A stretch of 64,000 bases of DNA, taken from assembly GCF_002216005.1 (NCBI RefSeq), contig NZ_NIQC01000003.1:62001-126000 (forward strand), read 5' to 3'. The translations under genes were made by a program, and so were the position numbers. How positions within the stretch are numbered: position 1 is the first letter of the stretch; every line of letters starts with the position of its first letter. The notes below the pieces were generated by a model. That model saw only the letters and a program-made list of their open reading frames with translations. It did not search any database and was not told the origin of the DNA. This DNA is from Natranaerobius trueperi. Its GTDB lineage: Bacteria; Bacillota; Natranaerobiia; Natranaerobiales; Natranaerobiaceae. Positions 56,388 to 64,000 of the stretch are shown piece by piece.

Positions 56388-56672
56388 CTACCTCGATTTA
56401 ATTATACATTATTTGGAAGTAAGCTGAAAGTCTAGAATTATAAGAAATACCACACAAACTTCACGTCTAAAATCATGTGATTTGACTGCTACTTTTTTGT
56501 GATCTACCCTGTGATTTTAGATTTTTAACTTCAAAACCGACTTAATAAAGGTTACTTTTTTTTAATAAAGTTACTGATCTCACAAAATTGTCTAAAAAAA
56601 AGGAAAAACAAGAAAAATGTCGAATATATTATAATAGGTTCGTGGATTCTCAAATAAGAGGAGGAAAAGTAA
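56388..56672. other. Intergenic region upstream of the second flavoprotein gene
   Basis: About 285 bases, AT-rich. TATAAT at 56630-56635, ~37 bases before the ATG, could be the -10 box, but no -35 consensus stands at the right distance. An inverted-repeat-like stretch around 56460-56520 (TCATGTGATTT ... TGTGATTTTAG) is imperfect. No RNA motif recognised. Confidence 0.35.
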
Positions 56673-58106
56673 ATGAAAATCTTTAAAGGTCAGATGCTTC
56701 TAGTACTATCCTTAATAGTACTAATAGGAGTACTAAGTGGTTGTACAGAAGAAGTAGCAGAACAAGAAGCAGAAAAAACAGATGTTGTTGTTGTCGGAGG
56801 TGGAGCTTCTGGGCTTATGGCAGCAATTGAAGCAGATGAAGCAGGAAAAGATGTTATTTTGCTTGAGAAAATGCCAGCTCTTGGAGGAAGTACTATTAGA
56901 TCACAGGCTTCTTTTTTAGCAGTGGATTCTTCTATTAATGAAGAACTTGAGATTGAGCCTTCAAAAGAAAGTTTAGTAGATTTTTTAGTAGAACAAGGCG
57001 ATGGTGAAGTAAATGAAGAATTAATAACTCGTCTTGTTGGTATTTCAGGTGATACTGTAGATAAACTATTAGACAAAGGTGTTCCTTTTAACACAGAACA
57101 GCTTTCAACTGGTACACCACATTCTTCAGAGAAGTGGCGAGTGAGAACTGAAGGTGAGGGGCCAGGATTAATTTCTGCTCTACAAGATATTATAGATGAA
57201 ACTTCAATTGATTTAAGATTAGAATCTTCAGCTATTTCATTATTAGAAGAAGATAATGAAGTTGTAGGTGTTGAAGTAGAAAGTAATGATGAAGTATATG
57301 AAATTGAATCACAAAAAGTTATTTTAGCAACTGGTGGTTTTGATAGAAATGAGGAACTTATGGAAGAGTTAAATAGTGATTATGACAATAATGTAAGCTT
57401 GACTGGTATAGGTAATACTGGTGACGGTTTAACTATGGCAAAAGAAATGGGTGCAGACATCGTTGGTAATGGTGTTATAGGTATCATGGCTGTAAATGAA
57501 GATTTTGGTTATATGGGTGATATTGGTAGCTTGTTATACGGGTCAAATTTCTTTATCAATCAAGACGGAGAACGTTTTGCTGATGAATCTAAGTTCTACC
57601 CAGAGTTTCATCAAGATCTTAATGATCAGCCAAATAAATTAAGTTATGTTTTGTTTGGAGAAGATAGTTATCAAGAGAATCTAGATGAAGCAGTTGAAGA
57701 AGGTGTTGCAGTTAAAGCAGATACTATTGAAGAATTAGCAGACGAGTTAGAAATAGACCCAAAAACTCTAACTAATACTATTGAAACCTATAATGAAGAC
57801 TATAGAGAAGGAGAAGACACAGAGTTTGGAACATCTGTTGATAATATGACTCCTATTAAAGAAGGTCCTTATTATGCACTACAGGTTAAGCCTGCTAAGA
57901 TCGGTACAATTCCTGGACTAAGGACTGATGAAAATACTAGAGTATTAGACGAAGACGGAGAGCCGATTCCTAATTTATTTGCTTCAGGTGAAGTTATTAT
58001 GGGAAATGTAATAATGGATGAATATCCATCAAGTGGTATGGGAATATCAACTGCTCTATTCACAGGAAGAATAGCTGGTATGGAAGCAGCAGAAGAAATT
58101 GAATAA
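56673..58106 (+). CDS. Extracytoplasmic flavoprotein reductase, paralogue
   Basis: A 477-residue lipoprotein (lipobox LSGC) with the same layout as the product of 28023-29456: FAD-binding VVVVGGGASGLMAAIEADEA, EKMPALGGSTIRSQASFLAV, ILATGGFDRNEELM, NFFINQDGERFADE, and C-terminal LFASGEVIMGNVIMDEYPSS. It differs around the active site: where the first has THHTMGGL and GNNRLGGNALT, this has AKIGTIPGL and DEYPSSGMGIST. It probably reduces a different substrate. No heme domain or partner gene adjoins. AGAGGAGG ribosome binding site; terminator after the stop. Confidence 0.88.
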   Translation: MKIFKGQMLLVLSLIVLIGVLSGCTEEVAEQEAEKTDVVVVGGGASGLMAAIEADEAGKDVILLEKMPALGGSTIRSQASFLAVDSSINEELEIEPSKESLVDFLVEQGDGEVNEELITRLVGISGDTVDKLLDKGVPFNTEQLSTGTPHSSEKWRVRTEGEGPGLISALQDIIDETSIDLRLESSAISLLEEDNEVVGVEVESNDEVYEIESQKVILATGGFDRNEELMEELNSDYDNNVSLTGIGNTGDGLTMAKEMGADIVGNGVIGIMAVNEDFGYMGDIGSLLYGSNFFINQDGERFADESKFYPEFHQDLNDQPNKLSYVLFGEDSYQENLDEAVEEGVAVKADTIEELADELEIDPKTLTNTIETYNEDYREGEDTEFGTSVDNMTPIKEGPYYALQVKPAKIGTIPGLRTDENTRVLDEDGEPIPNLFASGEVIMGNVIMDEYPSSGMGISTALFTGRIAGMEAAEEIE

Positions 58107-58111
58107 TTAAC

Positions 58112-58157
58112 ATAAAAAGAGGCTGAAACTCGTTTACGGGTTTCAGCCTCTTTTTAT
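58112..58157. terminator. Bidirectional intrinsic terminator
   Basis: A stem of about 18 bp (ATAAAAAGAGGCTGAAAC with GTTTCAGCCTCTTTTTAT) between converging genes, with U runs in both directions. Confidence 0.9.
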
Positions 58158-58177
58158 GTTATAAAACTTCTTATAAC

Positions 58178-59461
58178 CTATTTCTCTATATATACAGCAT
58201 GATCCTTTTGTGACCACTCAACTGTAGCCCCTAATTTTTCACTAACAAATCTAAGAGGAACAACTAGTCGATTGTTTTTGGTAATAGTTGTAGAATTATC
58301 TTGGTCTAAATAAAGTTTAGTATTTTGTTCACTTGTCTCTATAGTGACCAATCGTTTAGAGCCTATCCAACGTGTTTTTGCACCAAAGGCATCTGAAATA
58401 GTTCTAAGTGGAACTACTGTATTGTTGTTATTATCTATAAAAGCTGGTTGATCTTTTATAGCAAGTAATTCATCATTAATAAATACATCTACAGTTTCAT
58501 CTTTTTGATCTGTTACGATAAAGCTTTTTCTAGGCTCTAAATTAAAAGCTCTTAAAGCAAAAAAATCATTTCGATACTGAACTATATCATAAAGGTTATG
58601 GTTTTTGCCTTGATTACCAACCTTTGACCAATCCCTGCCATTATATGAGGTGACCATTGTACTATTATTTCCAACAGCAATGAACTTCTCATCATTACTA
58701 GCTATGGCGTATAAGTGGTCATTTAAATCAGCTACCTCCACTTTTTTCCAGTTAAGCTTATCATTTTCATCATCTTCGTCATAATAAAAGATAGTGCCAT
58801 AGTCACCAACAGAAACAAATTTCTCGATTTCTTCATTGTAGGTGATATCATTAAGTATAGGAAAATAACCACCTGTAAGCCCTTCATAATCTATAACTTT
58901 ACGTTCCCATTCTTCATCTTCTAAGATATATACTTCAGCATAGTTATGATTTTTTTCAATAACAATTGTTTTATCATCATTCCAAGCAATACCTTTTAGA
59001 TCATTAGATGAGATAGACTCTGTTTCCCAGTCTGTCCCGTCTTGTGAAGTTAGTACAGTACCAGAATCTCCAATAGCAATAAACTCATCATCATTCCAGA
59101 TAATATCACTTAACCGGTTGTTGTTTTCATCAAATTGCATTTCCCAAGTATTTAGATCTTCAGATGAATAGATAGTTCCTTTTTTAGTCACTAAGATCCA
59201 GATATCGTTATTATATGCTATACCAGTGAATTCATCTGTGATATCAGTAGTGGTAGTAGACCAATTAGTTCCGTTATTTGAAGTTATAATAACTCCTCTA
59301 TAGTCATCTGAACCTACTGCTATTAATTTATTATCTTCCTGTATAAGACTATTTAATGTTAGATCATCTTCTGTATGTATAGTATTCCAATGTTCACTAG
59401 CTAAAGTAGTATTACCAAAGTTTATGACTAAAAGTATTACTACAATATAAATTAGTTTCAT
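58178..59461 (-). CDS. Secreted beta-propeller (YCF48-like) protein with stalk domain
   Basis: A 427-residue protein with signal peptide (LIYIVVILLVINFGNTTLA). Residues ~25-310 hold six or so repeats of the form IAVGDSGTVLTSQDGTDWET, as in YCF48/BNR-type propellers. The C-terminal ~110 residues are a copper-amine-oxidase-N-like stalk domain: PAFIDNNNNTVVPLRTISDA and ITKNNRLVVPLRFVSEKLGA. No catalytic residues seen; it may bind a surface partner or polysaccharide. GAGAGGGG lies before the ATG. It is the third stalk-domain gene of the window, counting one pseudogene. Confidence 0.82.
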   Translation of the reverse strand: MKLIYIVVILLVINFGNTTLASEHWNTIHTEDDLTLNSLIQEDNKLIAVGSDDYRGVIITSNNGTNWSTTTTDITDEFTGIAYNNDIWILVTKKGTIYSSEDLNTWEMQFDENNNRLSDIIWNDDEFIAIGDSGTVLTSQDGTDWETESISSNDLKGIAWNDDKTIVIEKNHNYAEVYILEDEEWERKVIDYEGLTGGYFPILNDITYNEEIEKFVSVGDYGTIFYYDEDDENDKLNWKKVEVADLNDHLYAIASNDEKFIAVGNNSTMVTSYNGRDWSKVGNQGKNHNLYDIVQYRNDFFALRAFNLEPRKSFIVTDQKDETVDVFINDELLAIKDQPAFIDNNNNTVVPLRTISDAFGAKTRWIGSKRLVTIETSEQNTKLYLDQDNSTTITKNNRLVVPLRFVSEKLGATVEWSQKDHAVYIEK

Positions 59462-59612
59462 TATTATTACATCCCCTCTCTAATAGATTCTCAAAGTTAA
59501 ATTCTACTTTTATCTACAGATTCCTTCAAAAGTTAATAGGGTTATTAGCTAGCTAAGAAATATATTGTATGATAAGCTAAAATCATATTAGATTTAAAAG
59601 GGGAGTTTTTAT

Positions 59613-60302
59613 ATGTCTAATTTAGAATATAGAATACTAGGATCTGTAATGCCTATGCTTGAGTTAAAGTTACAAAAAGATCAAAAAGTTTATTCCCAGT
59701 CGGGTGCAATGCAGTGGATGGATGCTAACATAAAAATGGATACGGGTATGCAAGGTGGTATGTTTGGTGCTTTAAAAAGAAAAGTTTCTGGAGAAGATAT
59801 GTTTTTAACTCATTTTTCTGGCTTAGAAGATAAAGCTACAGTTGCCTTTGGGCATACTTATCCAGGGAGTATAATCCCATTAGATATTTCTAAAGGTAGT
59901 ATGATTTGTCAAAGAAGATCTTTTCTTTGTGCAACAGAAGATGTAGATTATGGGGTATACCTACAGAAAAAGCTTAGCACAGGCTTTTTTGGAGGAGAAG
60001 GTTTTATAATGCAAAAATTATCAGGAAGTGGTACAGCTTTTATAGAGATTGATGGTGAATGTGTAGAAAAAGAGTTGGCTTCTGGTGAAACAATAAGAGT
60101 TGAAACTGGATCTGTAGGAGCCTTTCAAGAAAGTGTTACTATGAAGATTGAACGGGTTAAAGGTATTAAAAATATGTTTCTTGGAGGAGAAGGGTTGTTT
60201 TTAACAAGTCTTACAGGACCAGGAAAGGTGTGGCTACAAACTATGCCAATTCAAAGTTTATCAGGTGAATTATCAGGTTATTTACCAATTAATAATTCTT
60301 AA
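59613..60302 (+). CDS. AIM24/TIGR00266 family protein
   Basis: The 229-residue protein matches the TIGR00266/AIM24 family: LKLQKDQKVYSQSGAMQWMD, GGMFGALKRKVSGEDMFLTH, GSIIPLDISKGSMICQRRSF, KLSGSGTAFIEIDGE and GEGLFLTSLTGPGKVWLQTM. The family forms beta-helical or trefoil-like folds; bacterial function is unknown. ATG follows AAAGGGGAG. Terminator shared with the convergent DUF4282 gene. Confidence 0.92.
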   Translation: MSNLEYRILGSVMPMLELKLQKDQKVYSQSGAMQWMDANIKMDTGMQGGMFGALKRKVSGEDMFLTHFSGLEDKATVAFGHTYPGSIIPLDISKGSMICQRRSFLCATEDVDYGVYLQKKLSTGFFGGEGFIMQKLSGSGTAFIEIDGECVEKELASGETIRVETGSVGAFQESVTMKIERVKGIKNMFLGGEGLFLTSLTGPGKVWLQTMPIQSLSGELSGYLPINNS

Positions 60303-60309
60303 GTTTAAT

Positions 60310-60337
60310 AAAAGCCCTACCATTAAGTAGGGCTTTT
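60310..60337. terminator. Intrinsic terminator between convergent genes
   Basis: An 11-bp stem AAAAGCCCTAC / GTAGGGCTTTT with a 6-base loop, followed by T-rich sequence. Confidence 0.85.
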
Positions 60338-60342
60338 ATTGA

Positions 60343-60672
60343 TTACTCTTCAGTAATTTCTTGTTGTGAATCACTAGATAATTTATTATCAATATTATTT
60401 AATGATTCATGCATTTTGAAAATTACAATAAGTAATTCACAGTAAACTCGTGATGTTAGCGGACCTACTACTAATATTATGAGACCGAAGAAAACCTGAA
60501 ATCCGCCACCAAATTGAGCTGCCATTCCTGAAACAATACTAGATAACCCAATAAAAATTGAAACTGCAACTCCAATCCAAAAAATAATTTTAATAATGGT
60601 AGGAGTAATCATTTTGTTAAAAGAAACAAACTCACGTAGATAATCATTAAGTTCTTTTTGATTATTGCTCAT
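60343..60672 (-). CDS. DUF4282 family membrane protein
   Basis: A 109-residue protein with FVSFNKMITPTIIKIIFWIG and RVYCELLIVIFKMHESLNNI, the conserved start and end of DUF4282, around two membrane helices. Function unknown. The ribosome binding site AAAGGAGGG is strong. The gene converges with the AIM24-like gene; in other genomes DUF4282 proteins are also single small genes. Confidence 0.85.
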   Translation of the reverse strand: MSNNQKELNDYLREFVSFNKMITPTIIKIIFWIGVAVSIFIGLSSIVSGMAAQFGGGFQVFFGLIILVVGPLTSRVYCELLIVIFKMHESLNNIDNKLSSDSQQEITEE

Positions 60673-60893
60673 TCTAGCCCTCCTTTATTGTTAGTTAGTC
60701 GAGAGATTTACTCAGTAATGTAGTTTTACTACAATGTAAATAGTTCTCAACATAGTATTAAAAATCCTTTTATAAGTTAATATAAATTCAGATTTAAAGG
60801 GATAATATAAATATAGCTTTCTAATTAATATTAACGTTAGTATAACTATGTTATAATTTTAAATAACAATAATGAATTGAAAGGGGCTCTACT

Positions 60894-61853
60894 ATGAGTG
60901 AAGATATCCCAAAGGTGCTAATAAGCTCATGTTTAGGTTTTTCTGCATGTCGATATGATGGAAGTATAATAAGAGAAGACTTTATTGAAGAACTTAAAAA
61001 CTTCGTGAAATTTATTCCAGTTTGCCCTGAAGTAGGAATAGGACTTGATACTCCTCGAGATGTTTTAAGACTATATCGAGATAATGACTCAGTTAGGCTA
61101 TATCAAAAAGATACAGATACAGACTTAACAGAGGGTCTACGGGAGTTTTCAAGTGAATTTTTCAGTGAGTTAGGGAACATAGAAGGTGCCATTTTAAAGA
61201 ATCGTTCACCAAGTTGTGCTGTGAAGGATGCTAAAATTTACACAGAAAAGGAAAGTAATATTACTGAAACTAGAGAGTCTGGACTTTTTACTAAAGAGCT
61301 TTTACAAGAGTATCCTAAGCTTACGGTTGAAGATGAAGGGAGATTAACTAATCTAAAAATTAGAGAAAACTTTTTGACTAGTATATTTACATTGAATAGG
61401 TTTAATAAAATATATGAAAATGGAACTGCTAATGAATTAATTGAGTTTCATAAAAACCATAAGTTTTTAATTATGTCCTATAATGAAGAGAAAATGAGAA
61501 AACTAGGTAAGCTTGTTGCAAGTCAAGATAAATTCTCTCGTGAAGAATTATTTAACTTGTACCATAAAAATTTAGTAGATGCTTTACATAGTGATGATAC
61601 TCTAAATAAAAAGATTAATGTACTGATGCATATCATGGGTTTTTTCAAAGATAAAGCAAACTCTGATGAGAAGGCTTTTCTATTAGATACTCTAGAAAAA
61701 TATAGAAATAATCAATTACCGCCATCAGTTCCCATTAATATTTTAAAATCCTGGGCTGTAAAGTATGAGGAGGATTATCTATTATCCCAATACTTTTTTT
61801 CGCCCTTCCCTGAAGAACTTTTGAGTCTTGATGATTCAGGGAAAACAAGATAA
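60894..61853 (+). CDS. DUF523-DUF1722 protein (YbgA-like)
   Basis: The 319-residue protein joins DUF523 (SSCLGFSACRYDGSIIREDF, VCPEVGIGLDTPRDVLRL, ILKNRSPSCAVKDAKIY, with conserved Cys residues) to DUF1722 (LIEFHKNHKFLIMSYNEEKM, VLMHIMGFFKDKANSDEKAF). This fusion is widespread and sometimes next to photolyase genes; a DNA repair link has been suggested but is not shown. Cysteines in the first part may hold a metal. ATG follows AAAGGGG. Confidence 0.92.
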   Translation: MSEDIPKVLISSCLGFSACRYDGSIIREDFIEELKNFVKFIPVCPEVGIGLDTPRDVLRLYRDNDSVRLYQKDTDTDLTEGLREFSSEFFSELGNIEGAILKNRSPSCAVKDAKIYTEKESNITETRESGLFTKELLQEYPKLTVEDEGRLTNLKIRENFLTSIFTLNRFNKIYENGTANELIEFHKNHKFLIMSYNEEKMRKLGKLVASQDKFSREELFNLYHKNLVDALHSDDTLNKKINVLMHIMGFFKDKANSDEKAFLLDTLEKYRNNQLPPSVPINILKSWAVKYEEDYLLSQYFFSPFPEELLSLDDSGKTR

Positions 61854-61950
61854 AATTACTGATAAGTAGCCTTTGTCTGATTTTGTCTAAAGTGAAGGTT
61901 TAGTTTAATAAAGTGATTTTTTAAGTGTTTAGGGTGGAGGTGCTCTTTGA

Positions 61951-63171
61951 ATGGACAAGCTAGATTTTATTCCTATAATTTTGGGTAGTGATTCTAATGC
62001 ATATGGAATGGCTAGATCTTTTTATGAAGAATATCAAGTATCAAGTATTGCTTTAGGAAAAGGACAGCTTCCTCCTACTCAAAATAGTAACATCATATCA
62101 GTTGAAGTTTATAAAGATTTAGATAAACCTGATGTTTTTCAAAATACACTAATTCAAAAAGCAAAAGAACTTAAATCTAAAGCTGATAAGTTAATATTAA
62201 TAGCAAGTAGTGATAATTACGCAGAATTAATCATTAGAAATAAAGAGGTACTAGAACAGTACTACATTGTTCCATTTGTGAGTGAAGAGTTAATGGATCA
62301 ATTGATCTATAAAGAAAATTTCTATGAAGTATGTGAAAAGTATAATATTGATTATCCTAAAACATTAATTTGTACCCCTGAGGATAAGGATAATATTGAA
62401 CCTTCTTTTGAGTTTCCTGTTGTAATTAAAGCATCTGATAGCCTAAGTTATGCTGTCTGTAATTTTAAAGGTAAGAAAAAAGCTTATATAGTTAACGACA
62501 AGGAAGAGTTTCGTGATGTTATTGATAAGATTTACTTATCAGGATATAATGGTAATTTAATAATTCAGGAATACATTCCTGGAGATGACAGTGAGATGCG
62601 GGTTTTAAACTGTTACTCAGGTAAAGATCAAAAAGTTAAGATGATGTGTTTAGGTAGGGTTCTTTTAGAAGATTGTACACCACTTTTAGTTGGAAACTAT
62701 GTAGGTATAATAAATGAATATAACCAACATATTTATAATAAATACAAAGCTTTTCTAGAAGAAATTGGCTTCGAAGGTTTTGCAAATTTTGATATGAAAT
62801 ATGATCGTCGTGATGGTAAGTATAAGTTGTTTGAAATGAATCTTCGTCAAGGTAGAAGTAGCTATTTTGTAACTGGTAGTGGTTATAATTTAGCTAGATA
62901 TTTAGTAGAAGATAGAGTTTACAATAAAGAGCAAGAGATAGTTTTTGCTGATAATGAACATTTATGGCTTAGTGTTTCTAAAGGGTTATTACTTAAGTAC
63001 TTAAATGATAAATCCTTACAGTCAGAAGTGAAGAAATTGATAAAACAAAATAAATACTGTTCTACTTTAGATTATAAAGAAGACTTTAATATGAAACGTT
63101 TTATAAAAAACCTTTCATATAACTATGAATACTACAAAAGGTTTAAAAGGTATTATGAGAAAAAGTATTAG
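61951..63171 (+). CDS. ATP-grasp carboxylate-amine ligase, D-aspartate-ligase-like
   Basis: A 406-residue ATP-grasp protein: N-terminal Rossmann-like part (FIPIILGSDSNAYGMARSFY), then FPVVIKASDSLSYAVCNFKG (ATP lysine), LIIQEYIPGDDSEMRVLNCY and the metal-binding FANFDMKYDRRDGKYKLFEM with NLRQGRSSYFVTGSGYN. It resembles ligases like AslA of lactic acid bacteria, which add D-Asp to the third-position lysine of peptidoglycan precursors. The next gene, 15 bases on, is a FemX-type aminoacyl transferase, which supports a cell-wall cross-bridge role. The amino acid added cannot be told. ATG follows GGAGG. Confidence 0.78.
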   Translation: MDKLDFIPIILGSDSNAYGMARSFYEEYQVSSIALGKGQLPPTQNSNIISVEVYKDLDKPDVFQNTLIQKAKELKSKADKLILIASSDNYAELIIRNKEVLEQYYIVPFVSEELMDQLIYKENFYEVCEKYNIDYPKTLICTPEDKDNIEPSFEFPVVIKASDSLSYAVCNFKGKKKAYIVNDKEEFRDVIDKIYLSGYNGNLIIQEYIPGDDSEMRVLNCYSGKDQKVKMMCLGRVLLEDCTPLLVGNYVGIINEYNQHIYNKYKAFLEEIGFEGFANFDMKYDRRDGKYKLFEMNLRQGRSSYFVTGSGYNLARYLVEDRVYNKEQEIVFADNEHLWLSVSKGLLLKYLNDKSLQSEVKKLIKQNKYCSTLDYKEDFNMKRFIKNLSYNYEYYKRFKRYYEKKY

Positions 63172-63186
63172 AAAGGGGGTAAGAAC

Positions 63187-64000
63187 TTGCCTATACTAGA
63201 CAAGTCTAATGAAAAAGAATTAGCTAGATATAATGAGTTTATCAGATCCTCAAAATATACCCATGCTACCCAAGATATTAATTGGTCACAGGTTAAAACA
63301 GGTTGGGATAATGAACAGGTCTATGTTGAAAGAGATGGTGAAATAGTAGCAGCCATGTCTCTTGTAATTAAATCCGTTATATTTAATTATAGTATGCTTT
63401 ATGCGCCTAGGGGACCTGTCTGTGATATTACTGATGTTGATTTAGTTAATGAACTCGTTTGTGAAGCTGATAAAGTAGCGAAAAAGCATAATGCTTTTAT
63501 GTTACGTTTTGATCCTGAAGTGATCTATGATGAAAATATTGAATCACGTTATCTTAATTCAGGTTATAAGGTGAGAAATCGAGATAAGGATAAGGATGAT
63601 TTAATCCAACCAAGGTATAATATGATACTAAATATACAAGATCATGATGAAGAATCTTTGATGAGTAAGTTCAAATCAAAAACAAGATATAATATCCGGT
63701 TAGCTCGTCGTAAAGGTGTAACAGTTACTTATTCTGATAGTGATGAAACCTTAGACATATTTTATAAGTTATATGAAGATATGTCTAAGAGAAAAGGAAT
63801 CGGTTATCGTCCTTATAGATATTTTAAAGATATGCGTGATGCTTACAAAGGTAGCTTGAGAATTTATGTAGCTGAACATGAAGGTGATTATTTAGCAGCT
63901 GGTATATCAATTAATTATGGTGGTAAGGTTTGGTATGTATATGGTGGTAGTACTAGCTATAAAAGAAATTTAATGGCAAGCCATTTGTTACAATGGGAAA
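63187..64000 (+). CDS. FemX/FemAB-type peptidoglycan cross-bridge transferase (3' end outside window)
   Basis: The frame opens at TTG 63187, 6-7 bases after GAAAGGGGG, and is open to the window end (271 residues seen). SKYTHATQDINWSQVKTGWD, SMLYAPRGPVCD, FKSKTRYNIRLARRKGVTV and WYVYGGSTSYKRNLMASHLL are hallmarks of the FemABX family, which attaches amino acids from aminoacyl-tRNA to the lipid II stem peptide. Together with the upstream ATP-grasp ligase it points to a modified peptidoglycan bridge. Confidence 0.92.
   Translation, partial: MPILDKSNEKELARYNEFIRSSKYTHATQDINWSQVKTGWDNEQVYVERDGEIVAAMSLVIKSVIFNYSMLYAPRGPVCDITDVDLVNELVCEADKVAKKHNAFMLRFDPEVIYDENIESRYLNSGYKVRNRDKDKDDLIQPRYNMILNIQDHDEESLMSKFKSKTRYNIRLARRKGVTVTYSDSDETLDIFYKLYEDMSKRKGIGYRPYRYFKDMRDAYKGSLRIYVAEHEGDYLAAGISINYGGKVWYVYGGSTSYKRNLMASHLLQWE

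Overview
The window looks like a chromosomal segment of a low-GC, spore-forming anaerobe of the Bacillota (Clostridia). The grounds are AT-rich DNA, frequent TTG/GTG starts with strong AGGAGG-type ribosome binding sites, an S-box (SAM-I) riboswitch, a Spo0E-like phosphatase, a selenocysteine-dependent D-proline reductase, and very acidic secreted proteins that suggest a saline habitat. A Natranaerobius-like haloalkaliphile would fit, but that is inference; no rRNA or tRNA marker was seen.

Layout. 1-4.9 kb: end of a class II photolyase and a YhaO/YhaN (SbcD/SbcC-like) nuclease pair. 5.1-9 kb: a decayed secreted-protein gene, a lone glycine-betaine-type binding lipoprotein, and a group IIC intron directly behind its terminator. 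9-11.5 kb: small regulators (HD-GYP, XRE, Spo0E-like, LytTR). 11.6-20.7 kb: remnants of a second intron and of a TPP riboswitch, then a minus-strand type IV pilus operon (pilC, a sigma factor, pilM, pilN, pilO, pilB, three minor pilins). 21.5-26.5 kb: 5'-nucleotidase, a fused PrdA-PrdB selenoprotein, and an M14 carboxypeptidase. 26.7-30.8 kb: pseudogenes and IS200/IS605 debris around an extracytoplasmic flavoprotein reductase. 31-41.3 kb: a cell-wall amidase, a SARP/BTAD regulator, a SAM-riboswitch-controlled metNIQ-racemase-like-amidohydrolase operon, then glpK and a Crp-family gene. 41.3-44.1 kb: another deleted group II intron, then pcp with DUF979/DUF969. 44.7-55.8 kb: a four-gene secreted-protein operon with a 2179-residue IPT/TIG protein and an SLH protein. 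55.9-64 kb: a second flavoprotein reductase, a beta-propeller/stalk protein, small conserved proteins, and an ATP-grasp ligase with a FemX-like transferase cut by the window edge.

How it fits together. Several genes point to amino-acid and peptide metabolism: M14 carboxypeptidase and pyroglutamyl peptidase release amino acids, proline reductase would use D-proline as electron acceptor, and the S-box operon would import methionine or a derivative and process it. The two secreted flavoproteins suggest further reductions outside the membrane. Envelope functions are the other theme: SLH and IPT/TIG proteins, amidase, peptidoglycan cross-bridge enzymes and pili. The strongest unusual candidates are the PrdA-PrdB fusion with an in-frame UGA and SECIS-like hairpin, the SAM-controlled methionine-derivative operon, and the IPT/TIG-SLH surface operon.
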